A stretch of DNA of 64,000 bases from G942493275 sp942493275 (lineage in GTDB: Bacteria > Actinomycetota > Coriobacteriia > Anaerosomatales > PHET01). The notes below the pieces were generated by a model. It was given only the letters and a program-made list of their open reading frames with translations. It was not told the origin of the DNA and did no database searches. Below are positions 16,845 through 26,076 of the stretch, piece by piece (the first letter of the stretch is position 1; every line of letters begins with the position of its first letter). Both the position numbers and the translations under genes were made by a program. Where the stretch lies: positions 434,001-498,000 of the forward strand of contig OW818687.1 in NCBI GenBank assembly GCA_942493275.1, in the 5' to 3' direction.

Positions 16845-17195
16845 CTAATGCCCCGTGCCGTACCTGTCTCGGAAACGGCTCACTCCGCGCTGAAGGTCGG
16901 TAGTGGCCGAACCCGAGCTCCTGAGGAACCGGCGGACCTCGAGATCGAGCATGGAGTCCGGCGAATAAGTGCAGTTCGCGGAGCGCGGGTCGCCGTCGCA
17001 GTCTATCACGAAGGCTTCGGCGAGGGCCTGCATGACAAGCCCCACACGCCCCTCCGAGAAACCCGCGATCCGTGCGATGCGCCCGGCGTCAACCGGCTCG
17101 CGGCGATGGGCGTCGAGGTACCCGACGACGCCGCGCAGAGTTGCGCGCGTGTCACGATCACCGGGCAATGCGACGAGCGCCCTGCGAAGACTCAT
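16845..17195 (-). CDS. Hypothetical protein with a possible winged-helix segment
   Basis: A 116-aa protein with an excellent ribosome site (GGAGGTGGCCG-ATG). Residues 20-70 (TLRGVVGYLDAHRREPVDAGRIARIAGFSEGRV...LAEAFVIDCDGD) read like a helix-turn-helix or winged-helix unit in which GFSEGRV would be the recognition turn. The tail contains SPDSMLDLEVRRFLRSSGS. No family is recognised. It sits between the diguanylate cyclase and the PG-binding protein, probably in one transcript. Confidence 0.5.
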   Translation of the reverse strand: MSLRRALVALPGDRDTRATLRGVVGYLDAHRREPVDAGRIARIAGFSEGRVGLVMQALAEAFVIDCDGDPRSANCTYSPDSMLDLEVRRFLRSSGSATTDLQRGVSRFRDRYGTGH

Positions 17196-17212
17196 CGGCC
17201 ACCTCCGGCCGT

Positions 17213-18706
17213 CTAACCCGAGGACTGCACCCGGTTCTTACCCGCGTGCTTGCCTCGGTACATCGCCGCGTCGGCGGCCTCAAGAAGCTTGAGCGCCGAT
17301 TCGGCGTTGCGCGGAAACGCAGACGTACCCACAGAGACCGTGCAGCCTGCACGAGTTCCGTCCCCGTTCTCGAACAGACGCTGTTCAACTTCGGAGCGGA
17401 TGCGCTCGGCGACCAGGTCGGCGCCGTCCAGATCGGTCTCGGGGAGCACGACGACGAACTCCTCGCCGCCGTAACGCGCCGCGATGTCCATCTCGCGCAG
17501 GTTGCACCGGATGATGCCGGAGACCGCGCGCAGGACCTCGTCGCCCCGAAGGTGCCCGTAGGTGTCGTTGAAGATCTTGAAGTCGTCGATGTCGATCATG
17601 ATGAGCGCCATCGGGTGAGCGAAGCGCGCCGAGCGCTTGAACTCCTCCTCAAGGCGCTGCTTGAAGTAGCCGTGGTTGTAGAGCTCGGTCAGGCGGTCGG
17701 TGACCGACATGCGTTCGAGCTCCTCGTGAAGCAGGGAGTTTTGCAGCGACAGCGAAGACTGGTTGCCGAGGACCTGGAAGCGCTCCATCTCGGCGGGACC
17801 GAGCTCGCGCAGGGTCGAACACGCGACGACGATGACGCCGAACACGCTGTCCCCGGCTCGCAGCGGAACGGCCGCCTGGCTGGCGATGCCGCCGTGACCC
17901 ACGAACCACGCAGCGTCAGGGCCTTCCGGATCGATGCGCTCCTGCTGGGTGACTCCCTCGCGGAAGGTGTGGCCCAAGATCGTCTCGGAGATCGGGACGA
18001 CCATGCGAAACGCGTCCTCCGAGCGACCCTGTGACGCCCTGAGGCGCAGGGTCCAGTCCTCCCGGTTGAACAGGTAGACGCAGCTGATCTCGGCTCCGAG
18101 GATGCCGTTGCAGCCGTCGACGATGAGCGAGCAGACGTCTTCGGTGGTCGAGTAACTGGTCAGTGCCTTGAAGAACTCGTGTGTGAAGAAGATCTCGGCA
18201 AGCCGGCCTTCGAGCTCGTCGTTCGCTCGCTCCAGCGCCTCCTTGCCCATCTGAAGCCGCTGCTCGTGGCTGCGGATCTTGTCGTAGGCGACCTGCAGCT
18301 CGACGAAGAGTCGTTCGTGCTCCTCGCCCCGCTTCTTCGCGACCAGCAGGTCCCACACAAGTTCGGATCCGGCACCGCCGATGAGCCCGACGCTCGACGG
18401 ACGCTGCTGCTCGAGGCGGGCGCTCACGGTCGGATCGTCGGACATGTCGACGACAAGGTCGAGTCCGGGAACCTGGAAAACTTCGCTGAGCTCGGTGGTC
18501 GCATAGAGGCCCAGCTCGTTGGCGAGCCTCATGGCGGGAAGCCCGTCGTGCGGAGCATGTACCGCCGCGACGGTGACGATATCGAGGTCGCCGAGCAGCC
18601 TGAGCACCGAAGCGGCGCGAGAGCCGCCTCCGACCACGGCGAGATTCACCCGGCGCACAGCGCCGCGCGTTCCCGTGTCCATACCCAGGCCGTCCATGAG
18701 CGTCAT
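17213..18706 (-). CDS. Diguanylate cyclase: Rossmann-like domain + coiled coil + GAF + GGDEF
   Basis: A 497-aa cytoplasmic signalling protein. Residues 19-120 form a nucleotide-binding-like Rossmann region (NLAVVGGGSRAASVLRLLG, then AVHAPHDGLPAMRLANELGL, LDLVVDMSDD). A coiled coil (125-175) leads to a GAF domain (about 180-325) and a C-terminal GGDEF domain. The active site is GGEEF (413-417) and the product-inhibition I-site RxxD is present (Arg404-Asp407), so c-di-GMP synthesis is expected. The N-terminal part resembles the NAD-binding half of oxidoreductases and could sense a dinucleotide or redox state, which is inference. It is downstream of cheD in the same direction. Confidence 0.9.
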   Translation of the reverse strand: MTLMDGLGMDTGTRGAVRRVNLAVVGGGSRAASVLRLLGDLDIVTVAAVHAPHDGLPAMRLANELGLYATTELSEVFQVPGLDLVVDMSDDPTVSARLEQQRPSSVGLIGGAGSELVWDLLVAKKRGEEHERLFVELQVAYDKIRSHEQRLQMGKEALERANDELEGRLAEIFFTHEFFKALTSYSTTEDVCSLIVDGCNGILGAEISCVYLFNREDWTLRLRASQGRSEDAFRMVVPISETILGHTFREGVTQQERIDPEGPDAAWFVGHGGIASQAAVPLRAGDSVFGVIVVACSTLRELGPAEMERFQVLGNQSSLSLQNSLLHEELERMSVTDRLTELYNHGYFKQRLEEEFKRSARFAHPMALIMIDIDDFKIFNDTYGHLRGDEVLRAVSGIIRCNLREMDIAARYGGEEFVVVLPETDLDGADLVAERIRSEVEQRLFENGDGTRAGCTVSVGTSAFPRNAESALKLLEAADAAMYRGKHAGKNRVQSSG

Positions 18707-18721
18707 CGGCGCCCTCTGTCC

Positions 18722-19240
18722 CTACAGCCGAACCGTACCGAACTGATAGCTGCGTACGAGCAGGTCACCGCTGTCGAGCACGAGTTCCACGGTGCGCGCA
18801 TGCGCTTCCCCTGTATCTTCGGCCACCAGGGGCACTTTCATGAGCTCAAGCTGGTCGCGGACCGCCTCGATGTTGCGCTCGCCCACCCCCGCCATCGGCA
18901 GGTCTCCGCTGAACATCGCGGCCCCGCCGGCTATCTTCGCCTCGAGCCTTCGGCGCGGCGAACCGGCCGCGGCGAGCATCTTCGCGAGTTCGGGAACCGC
19001 GAAGTCGGCGAACCGGCCCATGACATCGCCGCCCGGCACGATGTAGGTCGGAAGCATGACGTGCGCTATACCGCCGCGCTTCGCCCAGGGGTCGTAGAGG
19101 GCCACGCACACGCAGCTGCCGAGCGCCGGCGTGAAGAGCCGTTGAGGCGCCGTGCTCACGACGAGCTCACCCATTCGCACTTCGATGAGATTCGGGTCGT
19201 TGGCGAACAGCGCGTTGATGTCCTTCCCGGTCTGGCTCAC
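18722..19240 (-). CDS. cheD: CheD, chemoreceptor glutamine deamidase
   Basis: A 172-aa enzyme that deamidates receptor glutamines and binds CheC. The catalytic Cys43 is in LGSCVCVALYD and His60 in GGIAHVMLP; a Thr/Ser follows in the conserved third position. The length is normal for the family. The start is immediately next to the cheC stop (1 bp apart), so translation is coupled. The pair CheC-CheD usually acts as an adaptation feedback module responding to CheY-P. Confidence 0.93.
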   Translation of the reverse strand: MSQTGKDINALFANDPNLIEVRMGELVVSTAPQRLFTPALGSCVCVALYDPWAKRGGIAHVMLPTYIVPGGDVMGRFADFAVPELAKMLAAAGSPRRRLEAKIAGGAAMFSGDLPMAGVGERNIEAVRDQLELMKVPLVAEDTGEAHARTVELVLDSGDLLVRSYQFGTVRL

Positions 19241-19864
19241 TCAGCCCACCCCCAGCCGAGCGAGAAGAACCGGCAGCCCCTCGCGGTCCGGGATGAAGAA
19301 CATCGCGGCCCCCGCTTGGGCCGAGTCGTCGATGAGGGCCGCGTGAAGAAGCACGGCCTCGCCCGGCGACTCTCCGAAATCGATCACGACCGCCTCAAGA
19401 AGTGCGCCGGCCATGTCGAAGCCGAACGACTGACCAAAAGGCAGGATGTCGAGCCGGGTGAGCCGCGACATCGCGGCAACGTAGGCGGCGATAGCCAGAG
19501 ACGCGACGTGTCGGAACCTCGCCTCGCGACCCTGTCCCAGCGTCAGGGCGGTTTGCTCGTCGGGCTGTCCACCCATCGACCGCGCTACGAGGTCGAGCGC
19601 GGTCTTGGCATCGGCCATGAACAGCACACCGCCGCCGATCTCGCCCGATATGCGGGTGTAGACGCCTGCGACCAGGCTCTCGGGTCCGCCGAAGAGCTGC
19701 GGGACCTCGAGGAAGTCGACGGCCTGAACGCTGGGAATCGAGATGCCGACCGGCTCACCCAGAAGGTTCGCGAGAGCCGTGGCCGCATGACCGGCGCCGA
19801 TTCCGCCGGCTTCGCACAGCGCGTCGAGCTGCAGACCGCTCAGTGAGTGTCGTGCCACCCTCAC
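19241..19864 (-). CDS. cheC: CheC-type CheY-P phosphatase
   Basis: A 207-aa protein with the CheC signature EAGGIGAGHAATALANLLG (about 18-36). A second, less conserved active-site helix lies around residues 115-130, where EARFRHVASLAIAAYVAAM replaces the usual E-x-x-N; the Asn is not evident there, so this may be a one-site enzyme or mainly a CheD partner. The GTG start overlaps the cheA stop by 4 bp (GTGA). It removes phosphate from CheY and binds CheD. Confidence 0.85.
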   Translation of the reverse strand: MRVARHSLSGLQLDALCEAGGIGAGHAATALANLLGEPVGISIPSVQAVDFLEVPQLFGGPESLVAGVYTRISGEIGGGVLFMADAKTALDLVARSMGGQPDEQTALTLGQGREARFRHVASLAIAAYVAAMSRLTRLDILPFGQSFGFDMAGALLEAVVIDFGESPGEAVLLHAALIDDSAQAGAAMFFIPDREGLPVLLARLGVG

Positions 19865-21789
19865 TCCTCTCCCAAAGAGAAGAGCGTCCTGGGGTCGAGA
19901 ATGAGGATCACGCGACCGTCTCCGAGGATGGTCGCACCGGAGTACCCCCTTGAGTCCCGCAGAAGCCTCGAGAGCGGCTTGACGAACACTTCCTGCCGGC
20001 CCACGAGCCCGTGAACGTGCATCGCGTGGCGCTCTCCTGCCTCGGTCACGAGCACGATGCTCGAACGCGGCTCGGGAAGCACGTCGGGGTCGGCGCCGAA
20101 CAACAGGGTGTCGAGACGCCGAAGCGCCACCACCTCACCGTCCCTGAGTATGAGGACGGGCGACCCGTCGACTGTGTCGACGTTGACGTCCTCGGCGCGG
20201 AAGACCTCATCGACCGCCGAGAGGGGCAGGGCGAACCACTGGCCGGCGCTCTCGACGATGAGCGCGCGGACGATCGCCATCGTCAGGGGTAGCCGCAGGA
20301 TGAACTCGGTGCCCTGGCCAGGCGTGGAACGAATCTGCACGCTGCCGCCGAGATGCTCGATCTTGCCCTTCACGACGTCCATGCCCACGCCTCGGCCGGA
20401 CACCTTCGTGGCGTACTGGGCGGTCGAGAATCCCGGGAGGCAGGTGAACAGGAGGATGTCGCAGTCGTCATAGTCCTCGCGGCGCGAGCCATCCGCCACA
20501 CCGCGCTCCACGGCCTTATCCCACACCCGCTCGAGGTCGATGCCTTTACCGTCGTCGGTCACGGTGATGGCGACGTGATCGCGTTCGCGACGGGCGCTCA
20601 GCTCGACCCTGCCCTCGGGCGACTTGCCTTGCGCGATGCGGGACTCCGGCGACTCGATGCCGTGGTCGACGCTGTTGCGCAGCAGGTGCACGAGCGGGTC
20701 GCCGATCTCGTCGAGCACCGTCCTGTCGAGCTCGATGTCGAGGCCGTCCATCGCGAAGTCGACGTTCTTGCCCAGGTCGATGGCCAAGTCACGCACCATT
20801 CGTGGGAAGCGGTTGAAGATGTTGCCCACCGGCACCATCCGGGTCTGCATGACCTCGTACTGCAGGTCGGTCGAGATCCGCTGGAACTCGTCGAGCGCCT
20901 CGACGAGGGCGAGATCGGTTCGCGACTGGGCAAGACCCTCGAGCCGGGACCTCAGGATCACGAGTTCGCCGACGAGGTCGACCATCGTGTCGAGGTGCCC
21001 GATCGAGACACGGACCGTCTGCGTCTCGGAAAGCTTGGGCACCACTTTGCGATGCCTGAGCGTCGGAGCCTCGTCGTCAGTGGGCCTGGCCGCGTGCGCG
21101 ACCGGGGTCAGAACCTCCGAGATGTCAGCGGACTCGACCTCGCTCACGTACAGGGCCGCCTCGCGGACCTCCGAGGCGGTCGACACGGTTGCCAGCACCA
21201 CCTCGAAGGAGAGCTCGAAGTGCTCGTCTTCGATCTCGCGTGCATCGGGGTGCGTCTCGATTACCCGTCCCAGGTGTGCGAGGCGCTTGATCACCATGTA
21301 TGCGCGTACGGCCTTGAGTACGCAGCCCTCCTCGAGCGTCACCTTCACGCGGAAGAGGCGCTCGCCCGACTCAAGCTCAGTCGCGACAGCCGCGGACTCC
21401 GGCTCGGCGATCTCGCCGGTGGTCGCCGCTGCAAGTGCCGCCAGAAGCTCCGTGGGATCGAGCGTGTCGCGCCCGGCTGCCTCGTCGTCGATCAGGTCGC
21501 GCACGAAGTCGACGGCGGCCAGCATGAGTCCGGTCACCGCGAGGTCCACGCCGACCTCGCCCTTGCGGACGCGATCCATGAGGCCTTCCATCTTGTGCGT
21601 CAGGTCGGCCGTGCGCGCATAGCCCATCGCGGCAGCCATGCCCTTGAGCGAGTGTGCGCCCCGGAACACGGCCTCCACCGGCTCGAGGTCGCGCGGGTTG
21701 CGTTCGAGCGCGAGAAGGCCGTCGGTTATCTGCAGCAGATAGTCGGTGCTCTCGGCGAAGAAGACATCCTTGTAGGCATCCATGTCCAT
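19861..21789 (-). CDS. cheA: CheA chemotaxis histidine kinase
   Basis: A 642-aa kinase with all core domains: an Hpt (P1) domain with phospho-accepting His46 in GAHSLKGMAAAMG; a short P2-like region (about 155-230); a dimerisation helix (QTVRVSIGHLDTMVDLVGELVILRSRLE); an HATPase domain (NSVDHGIESPESR, VTDDGKGID, GRGVGMDVVK); and a C-terminal CheW-like domain. Start and stop overlap cheB and cheC. It phosphorylates CheY and CheB on receptor input. Confidence 0.97.
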   Translation of the reverse strand: MDMDAYKDVFFAESTDYLLQITDGLLALERNPRDLEPVEAVFRGAHSLKGMAAAMGYARTADLTHKMEGLMDRVRKGEVGVDLAVTGLMLAAVDFVRDLIDDEAAGRDTLDPTELLAALAAATTGEIAEPESAAVATELESGERLFRVKVTLEEGCVLKAVRAYMVIKRLAHLGRVIETHPDAREIEDEHFELSFEVVLATVSTASEVREAALYVSEVESADISEVLTPVAHAARPTDDEAPTLRHRKVVPKLSETQTVRVSIGHLDTMVDLVGELVILRSRLEGLAQSRTDLALVEALDEFQRISTDLQYEVMQTRMVPVGNIFNRFPRMVRDLAIDLGKNVDFAMDGLDIELDRTVLDEIGDPLVHLLRNSVDHGIESPESRIAQGKSPEGRVELSARRERDHVAITVTDDGKGIDLERVWDKAVERGVADGSRREDYDDCDILLFTCLPGFSTAQYATKVSGRGVGMDVVKGKIEHLGGSVQIRSTPGQGTEFILRLPLTMAIVRALIVESAGQWFALPLSAVDEVFRAEDVNVDTVDGSPVLILRDGEVVALRRLDTLLFGADPDVLPEPRSSIVLVTEAGERHAMHVHGLVGRQEVFVKPLSRLLRDSRGYSGATILGDGRVILILDPRTLFSLGEE

Positions 21790-22865
21790 CAGGCGCCCGC
21801 CCCTTCGGCAAGCGTTCTGACCTGGCGGCGGATCTCCGCGGCGACCAGGCCGAGACCGACGACCCGACCTGCGGCCCCCATCCGCTGGGCCGCGCTCGGC
21901 ATGCCGAACACGACGCTCGTGCGCTCGTCCTGGACGATCGTCTCCCCGCCGCTCTCCCGGATCGCCAGCGCGCCACGCGCGCCGTCCGAGCCCATGCCCG
22001 TGAGGATCACCGCGATCGCCCGCGGGCCGAACTCCTTGGCGACGCTGGCGAACAGCGGGTCCGCGGCGGGGATGACGCCGTGCTGCGCGGGGCCGGGGAC
22101 CAGCCGGATGACCGGCGTCTTCCCGGCGTGCTCGACGACGCCGTGCGAACCGTGAGGGATGACGTAGGCGCGCCCCGGCACGATCGGGTCCCCGTCGACC
22201 GCCTCGGCGACGGGAAGGTCGCCCACGTTGTCGAGACGGCGGGCGAACGACGTGGAGAAGCCCTTGGGCAGGTGCTGCACGACGATGAACGCCGCGGGCA
22301 GCGAGGCGGGAAGTCCCGAGAAGACGCGCTCCAGAGCGGGCGGACCGCCCGTGGAAGCCGTGAGTGCGACGACCGCCTTGAGCGCGCCATCGGCGGGTGC
22401 GCCCGCAGGGATGACCGGGTCCACGCCTTCCGGCTCCTGGGCCGCTGACGAGGCGCCGGCGAGTTCGGGGCTGATCCGATACGCCGTCTTGATCTTCTTG
22501 AGCAGCACCTCGGTGAGCTCGGTGATCGAGATCGCCATGCCGGCCGTGGGCTTGGGGATGAAGTCGACCGCTCCCAGACTGAGGGCTCGGTAGGTGGTGT
22601 CAGGGTCGTCGAGGGACGAGAGCATGACCACTCGCGCCGACGTGCGCTTCCGAAGGTGCGGCAGCGCCTCGAGCCCGGTGAGCTCGGGCATCTCGACGTC
22701 GAGAGTGATGACGTCGGGGTTGAGGCTGACCGCCTTCTCGATGGCCTCGACTCCGGTCTTGGCAACGCCGACGACCTGGACGCGCGGATCCATCGACAGC
22801 GCTCGAGAGAGCATCTGCCTGATCAACGCCGAGTCATCGACCACCAGTACACGGATGTGCGCCAC
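21789..22865 (-). CDS. cheB: CheB, receptor methylesterase/deamidase
   Basis: A 358-aa enzyme: receiver domain (residues 1-120, phospho-acceptor Asp56 in VITLDVEMP) joined to a methylesterase domain with the catalytic triad Ser171 (ALTASTGGP), His198 (IVVQHLP) and Asp294 (GMGSDGARG). It demethylates or deamidates receptor glutamates. With cheR at 25123 it forms the adaptation pair. Confidence 0.97.
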   Translation of the reverse strand: MAHIRVLVVDDSALIRQMLSRALSMDPRVQVVGVAKTGVEAIEKAVSLNPDVITLDVEMPELTGLEALPHLRKRTSARVVMLSSLDDPDTTYRALSLGAVDFIPKPTAGMAISITELTEVLLKKIKTAYRISPELAGASSAAQEPEGVDPVIPAGAPADGALKAVVALTASTGGPPALERVFSGLPASLPAAFIVVQHLPKGFSTSFARRLDNVGDLPVAEAVDGDPIVPGRAYVIPHGSHGVVEHAGKTPVIRLVPGPAQHGVIPAADPLFASVAKEFGPRAIAVILTGMGSDGARGALAIRESGGETIVQDERTSVVFGMPSAAQRMGAAGRVVGLGLVAAEIRRQVRTLAEGAGA

Positions 22866-22885
22866 TTAGTTCCCGCCTCGCGAGG

Positions 22886-23254
22886 TCAGTCGCCGGTCTG
22901 GAGACACTTGCGGACGGTTTCGAGCACCTTTGTGGGCTGGAACGGCTTGACGAGGAAGTCGAGGGCCCCGGACTCGAGAGCCTCGACGATCATCTTCTGC
23001 TGACCCATCGCGCTCACCATCAGGACCCGCGCACCCCCGTGGGTCTCGCGAATCCGCCTGAGCGCGCTGATTCCGTCGAGCTCGGGCATCGTGATGTCCA
23101 TCGTGACGAGATCGGGCTGCAGCTCGTCGTACTTCTCGATGGCATCGCGTCCGTTGACGGCTTCGTGGATGACGTAGCCTTCCTTTGCGAGAATGTCGCG
23201 GATCATCATGCGCATGAACGCCGCATCGTCCACGACGAGGATCGTCTTAGCCAT
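22886..23254 (-). CDS. cheY: CheY-like response regulator
   Basis: A 122-aa stand-alone receiver domain: acidic pocket Asp9-Asp10, phospho-acceptor Asp53 (VTMDITMPELDG), Ser/Thr switch (LMVSAMGQ) and Lys in FLVKPF. The start at MAKTILVVDD follows GAGAGG and overlaps the end of the cheW gene by 8 bp; an earlier in-frame start would extend 24 codons into cheW. It is the likely output of CheA. With no flagellar genes in view, the target motor is unknown (flagellum or type IV pili). Confidence 0.93.
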   Translation of the reverse strand: MAKTILVVDDAAFMRMMIRDILAKEGYVIHEAVNGRDAIEKYDELQPDLVTMDITMPELDGISALRRIRETHGGARVLMVSAMGQQKMIVEALESGALDFLVKPFQPTKVLETVRKCLQTGD

Positions 23255-23741
23255 CCACGCCTCTCTCCCCCTGCGTCGAGCTTCCTGCGGTCCCTTCGTA
23301 CTCCGAGGTAGGGACAGCCTCGTCAAGATCGAGCAGTATCACGAGCCCGCCCTCACGCTCGACCACGCCGAGAAACGCGCGCGCCGTCTCACTCGTGAGC
23401 ACGGCGTCCGGCACCGGCCGCACCTCGTCATCCGCAAACCCCGTGACCTCGCTCGCGGTGTCGACCGCGAGACCCACCGGTCCGGAGCGTCCCTCGGCCA
23501 CCACGATACGCGACCCCGGCGCCGGCGCGAACGGCTCGCCGGTGAACCGGCGGCGAAGATCGACCACCGGCACGACGCGTCCGCGCAGGTTGATCACGCC
23601 GAGCACCGCCTTGGGTGCCCGCGGAACCGGCGTCGACTCCTCGTAGCGGATGATGCTGTTGACCTGGGCGACGGGGAGTCCGTACTCCTCACCGCCGAGG
23701 CGAAACACCACGTAGTTCGTTCCGATTGCCTGGTCGTTCAC
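23247..23741 (-). CDS. cheW: CheW coupling protein
   Basis: A 164-aa adaptor with the CheW beta-barrel motifs YVVFRLGGEEYGLPVAQVNSI, VLGVINLRGRVVPVVDLRRRF and VDTASEV. It links the chemoreceptor below (23752..25068) to CheA. The C-terminal tail is Glu/Ser-rich and longer than usual by about 10 residues. It is encoded 10 bp after the receptor stop. Confidence 0.93.
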   Translation of the reverse strand: MNDQAIGTNYVVFRLGGEEYGLPVAQVNSIIRYEESTPVPRAPKAVLGVINLRGRVVPVVDLRRRFTGEPFAPAPGSRIVVAEGRSGPVGLAVDTASEVTGFADDEVRPVPDAVLTSETARAFLGVVEREGGLVILLDLDEAVPTSEYEGTAGSSTQGERGVDG

Positions 23742-23751
23742 CTCGGCTGCC

Positions 23752-25068
23752 CTACCCGATCCTGAACCGGTGGACGGCGTCGTCGAGTCGCTGGGCCATG
23801 TCGGCGAGGTCCTGGGCGGAGGCGGTGATCTCCTCCATGCACGCGGTCTGCTCTTCAGCTGCGGCCGCCGTCTGCTCGGCGGAGGCGGCGTTCTCCTCGA
23901 CCACCGCCGCGATCTCGTGCATCGTGCGATCGACCTCCGAGGTGCGGGTGGCCTGCTCGCTCATCGAGCGCGCGATCGAGTTGGCGAGCTCGGTCGTGCG
24001 CGCCACCGCATCGGTGATGGAGCGCAGCGCGTCGCCCGTGCGTCCGACGACCTCGCTTCCGACCTCGACCTCGCGCGTGCCGATCTCCATGTAGCGGACC
24101 GCCTTGGCGGTCTCGGTCTGAACCTCTTTGATGAGTTCGCCGATCTGCTCGGCCGCCCGTCCGGAGCCTTCGGCGAGCTTGCGGACCTCCTCGGCGACCA
24201 CCGAGAAGCCTCGGCCGGACTCGCCGGCCCGGGCCGCCTCGATCGCGGCGTTGAGGGAGAGCAGGTTGGTCTGGTCGGCGATGCTCGTGATGACGTCGAC
24301 GATGCCGCCGATCTGCTCGCTGCGACGCCCGAGCACCTCGACCGACTCGGCGAGCGTCTCGATCGCGGTCTGCACCTCGCCGATCTTGGAGATCGCCTGC
24401 TCGGTCGCCTCTTCTCCGTGGCGTGCGAGACGGCCGGCCTCCTCGCTCGTCTTGACGGCGTCGGACGCCTGGGCGGCGACGTTCTCGGTCACCGTGGCGA
24501 TGCCGCCGACGGAGCGGCTCGTCTCGTCCACCTTGCGAGACTGGAGTTCCGCGCCGTGCGCGATCTGCTGAACCGACGACGAGATCTCGATGGTCGAGGA
24601 GTTGATCTCTTGCGAGGACGCCGAGAGCTGCGCGGCGGCGGCCGATACGGATTCGGCTGAGAGCCGCATCTGGGCGGCTATGTCTGAGAGCGACTCGATG
24701 AGACCGTTGCACTCGCTCGCGAGCAGCCCTATCTCATCTTCGCGGTGCAGGTCCGCGCGCTGCGTCAGGTCACCGCGCCCGGCTTCGACCATCACTCCGC
24801 CCAAGTCGCGCAGCGGCCGCAGGATGCGGTCCTTGAACTGCCAGCGCCACAGGAGAGTTCCCGGGAAGCCGAACAGCACCATCATGAGCATGCCGAACAC
24901 AATGACCGGGAGCATCTCCATGAAGGTCAGCTTGAGGAACCACCACGCGAAGAGCGCTGTCAGGAAGAGGCCCGCCGCGACGGCCGGACCGATCGTCACC
25001 CACGTCAGCACCGTGAATGTCATTGACAGCCCATGACGCAGGCTGCTGTGGCGGTGCTCCTTGGCCAT
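23752..25068 (-). CDS. Methyl-accepting chemotaxis protein of the che operon
   Basis: A 438-aa receptor with two membrane helices (about 17-40 and 45-70) separated by a very short loop, a HAMP-like segment (RPLRDLGGVMVEAGRGDLTQRADLHREDEIGLLASECN) and a long signalling coiled coil with the tip VITSIADQTNLLSLNAAIEAARAGESG. The start at MAKEHRHSS follows GGGAG. There is no external ligand domain, so the stimulus is probably intracellular or membrane-borne. It is the first receptor after cheR, so it is likely the main client of this che set. Confidence 0.93.
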   Translation of the reverse strand: MAKEHRHSSLRHGLSMTFTVLTWVTIGPAVAAGLFLTALFAWWFLKLTFMEMLPVIVFGMLMMVLFGFPGTLLWRWQFKDRILRPLRDLGGVMVEAGRGDLTQRADLHREDEIGLLASECNGLIESLSDIAAQMRLSAESVSAAAAQLSASSQEINSSTIEISSSVQQIAHGAELQSRKVDETSRSVGGIATVTENVAAQASDAVKTSEEAGRLARHGEEATEQAISKIGEVQTAIETLAESVEVLGRRSEQIGGIVDVITSIADQTNLLSLNAAIEAARAGESGRGFSVVAEEVRKLAEGSGRAAEQIGELIKEVQTETAKAVRYMEIGTREVEVGSEVVGRTGDALRSITDAVARTTELANSIARSMSEQATRTSEVDRTMHEIAAVVEENAASAEQTAAAAEEQTACMEEITASAQDLADMAQRLDDAVHRFRIG

Positions 25069-25122
25069 ACCAGTGCTCCCTTTTCCCACCCCGGCCGCGT
25101 ACGGCCGGGCCCCGTGAGGTCA

Positions 25123-25968
25123 CTACAGCTTTGCCGGCTTTCGGAACACGCGTTCCTTGCCGTTGACGTACTCGAACATGTGGGCGGCGTCCGGCGAGAG
25201 CTTCTCGCTCCTGCCGAGGATGAGATAGCCGCCTCGGGCCAATGACCGGTGGAAGTTGTCAAGCACTCGCGTTTGCTGGTCGCGGTCGAAGTAGATGAAC
25301 ACGTTGCGGCACAGAATGAGATCTATGACTCTCATCGGCGCATCATCGAACAGGCTTGACTTACTGAAGCGCACCATGCGCCTCACCTCTGGCGAGATCC
25401 TGAACGACGCCTTGTCGTACGCCTCGGTGAATCGTACCTGATGGGTGGGGGTGATGCGCTTGCCCCGCTCCCGGGGATAGACGGCCTCCTGGGCGAACTC
25501 GAGAGCGAGCGGATCGAGGTCCGTCGCGATCACCGAGACCAGGAACTTGTGCGCATCCTTACCAAGAACGTCGAGCATCATCATCGCCAGCGAGTAAGGT
25601 TCCTCACCCGTGGCGCAGCCTGCGGACCACATCCTGATCGTACGGTTGCGACCCTGGGTCTTGGCTTCGACGATGGAGGGCATCACGACGCGCCTGATCT
25701 GGTCCCACACGACTTCGTCTCGGAAGAAGTCCGTGACGTTGATGGTGAGCATGTCGAGGAGCTTGGTGTACTCCTCGGGATTGCCGTCGAGGACCTCGAG
25801 GTACTGACGGTACGAGTGAACGCCAAGCGTGCGCATGCGCGCAGCAAGTCTACGTTCAAGGTAAGCGCGCCTGTACTGAGCGAGGTCGATCCCTTTGACC
25901 TCTTGAACCTGCGCGATGAGCCTATCGAGGCTCCCTCGATAGGCTTGTGCGGAACCGGCGTCCGTCAC
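25123..25968 (-). CDS. cheR: CheR, chemoreceptor methyltransferase
   Basis: A 281-aa SAM-dependent methyltransferase. It has an N-terminal helical domain (RRAYLERRLAARMRTLGVHSYRQYLEVL, NVTDFFRD) and a C-terminal Rossmann domain with MWSAGCATGEEPYSLAM (SAM binding) and DLILCRNVFIYFD. A GTG start at 25966-25968 with GGGGAGAG upstream removes 20 unrelated residues of open frame. It is the first gene of the chemotaxis transcript. Confidence 0.95.
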   Translation of the reverse strand: MTDAGSAQAYRGSLDRLIAQVQEVKGIDLAQYRRAYLERRLAARMRTLGVHSYRQYLEVLDGNPEEYTKLLDMLTINVTDFFRDEVVWDQIRRVVMPSIVEAKTQGRNRTIRMWSAGCATGEEPYSLAMMMLDVLGKDAHKFLVSVIATDLDPLALEFAQEAVYPRERGKRITPTHQVRFTEAYDKASFRISPEVRRMVRFSKSSLFDDAPMRVIDLILCRNVFIYFDRDQQTRVLDNFHRSLARGGYLILGRSEKLSPDAAHMFEYVNGKERVFRKPAKL

Positions 25969-26030
25969 TCGCTCTCCCCGTATCGCACCGCGGACGCGGT
26001 GGACCCCTGCGGTCATGCCCCAGACCAATG

Positions 26031-26036
26031 TATACT
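26031..26036 (+). promoter_or_regulatory. Possible -10 element in the cheR/L,D-transpeptidase divergent region
   Basis: TATACT lies 41 bp before the transpeptidase start and is part of the palindromic GTATAC, so a -10 could also be read toward cheR (TATACA). No good -35 is seen on either strand, so this is only a candidate. Confidence 0.35.
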
Positions 26037-26076
26037 AGTTCGCGTATGTTTACTGCTTCACCTCTGGAGGTTTCGG

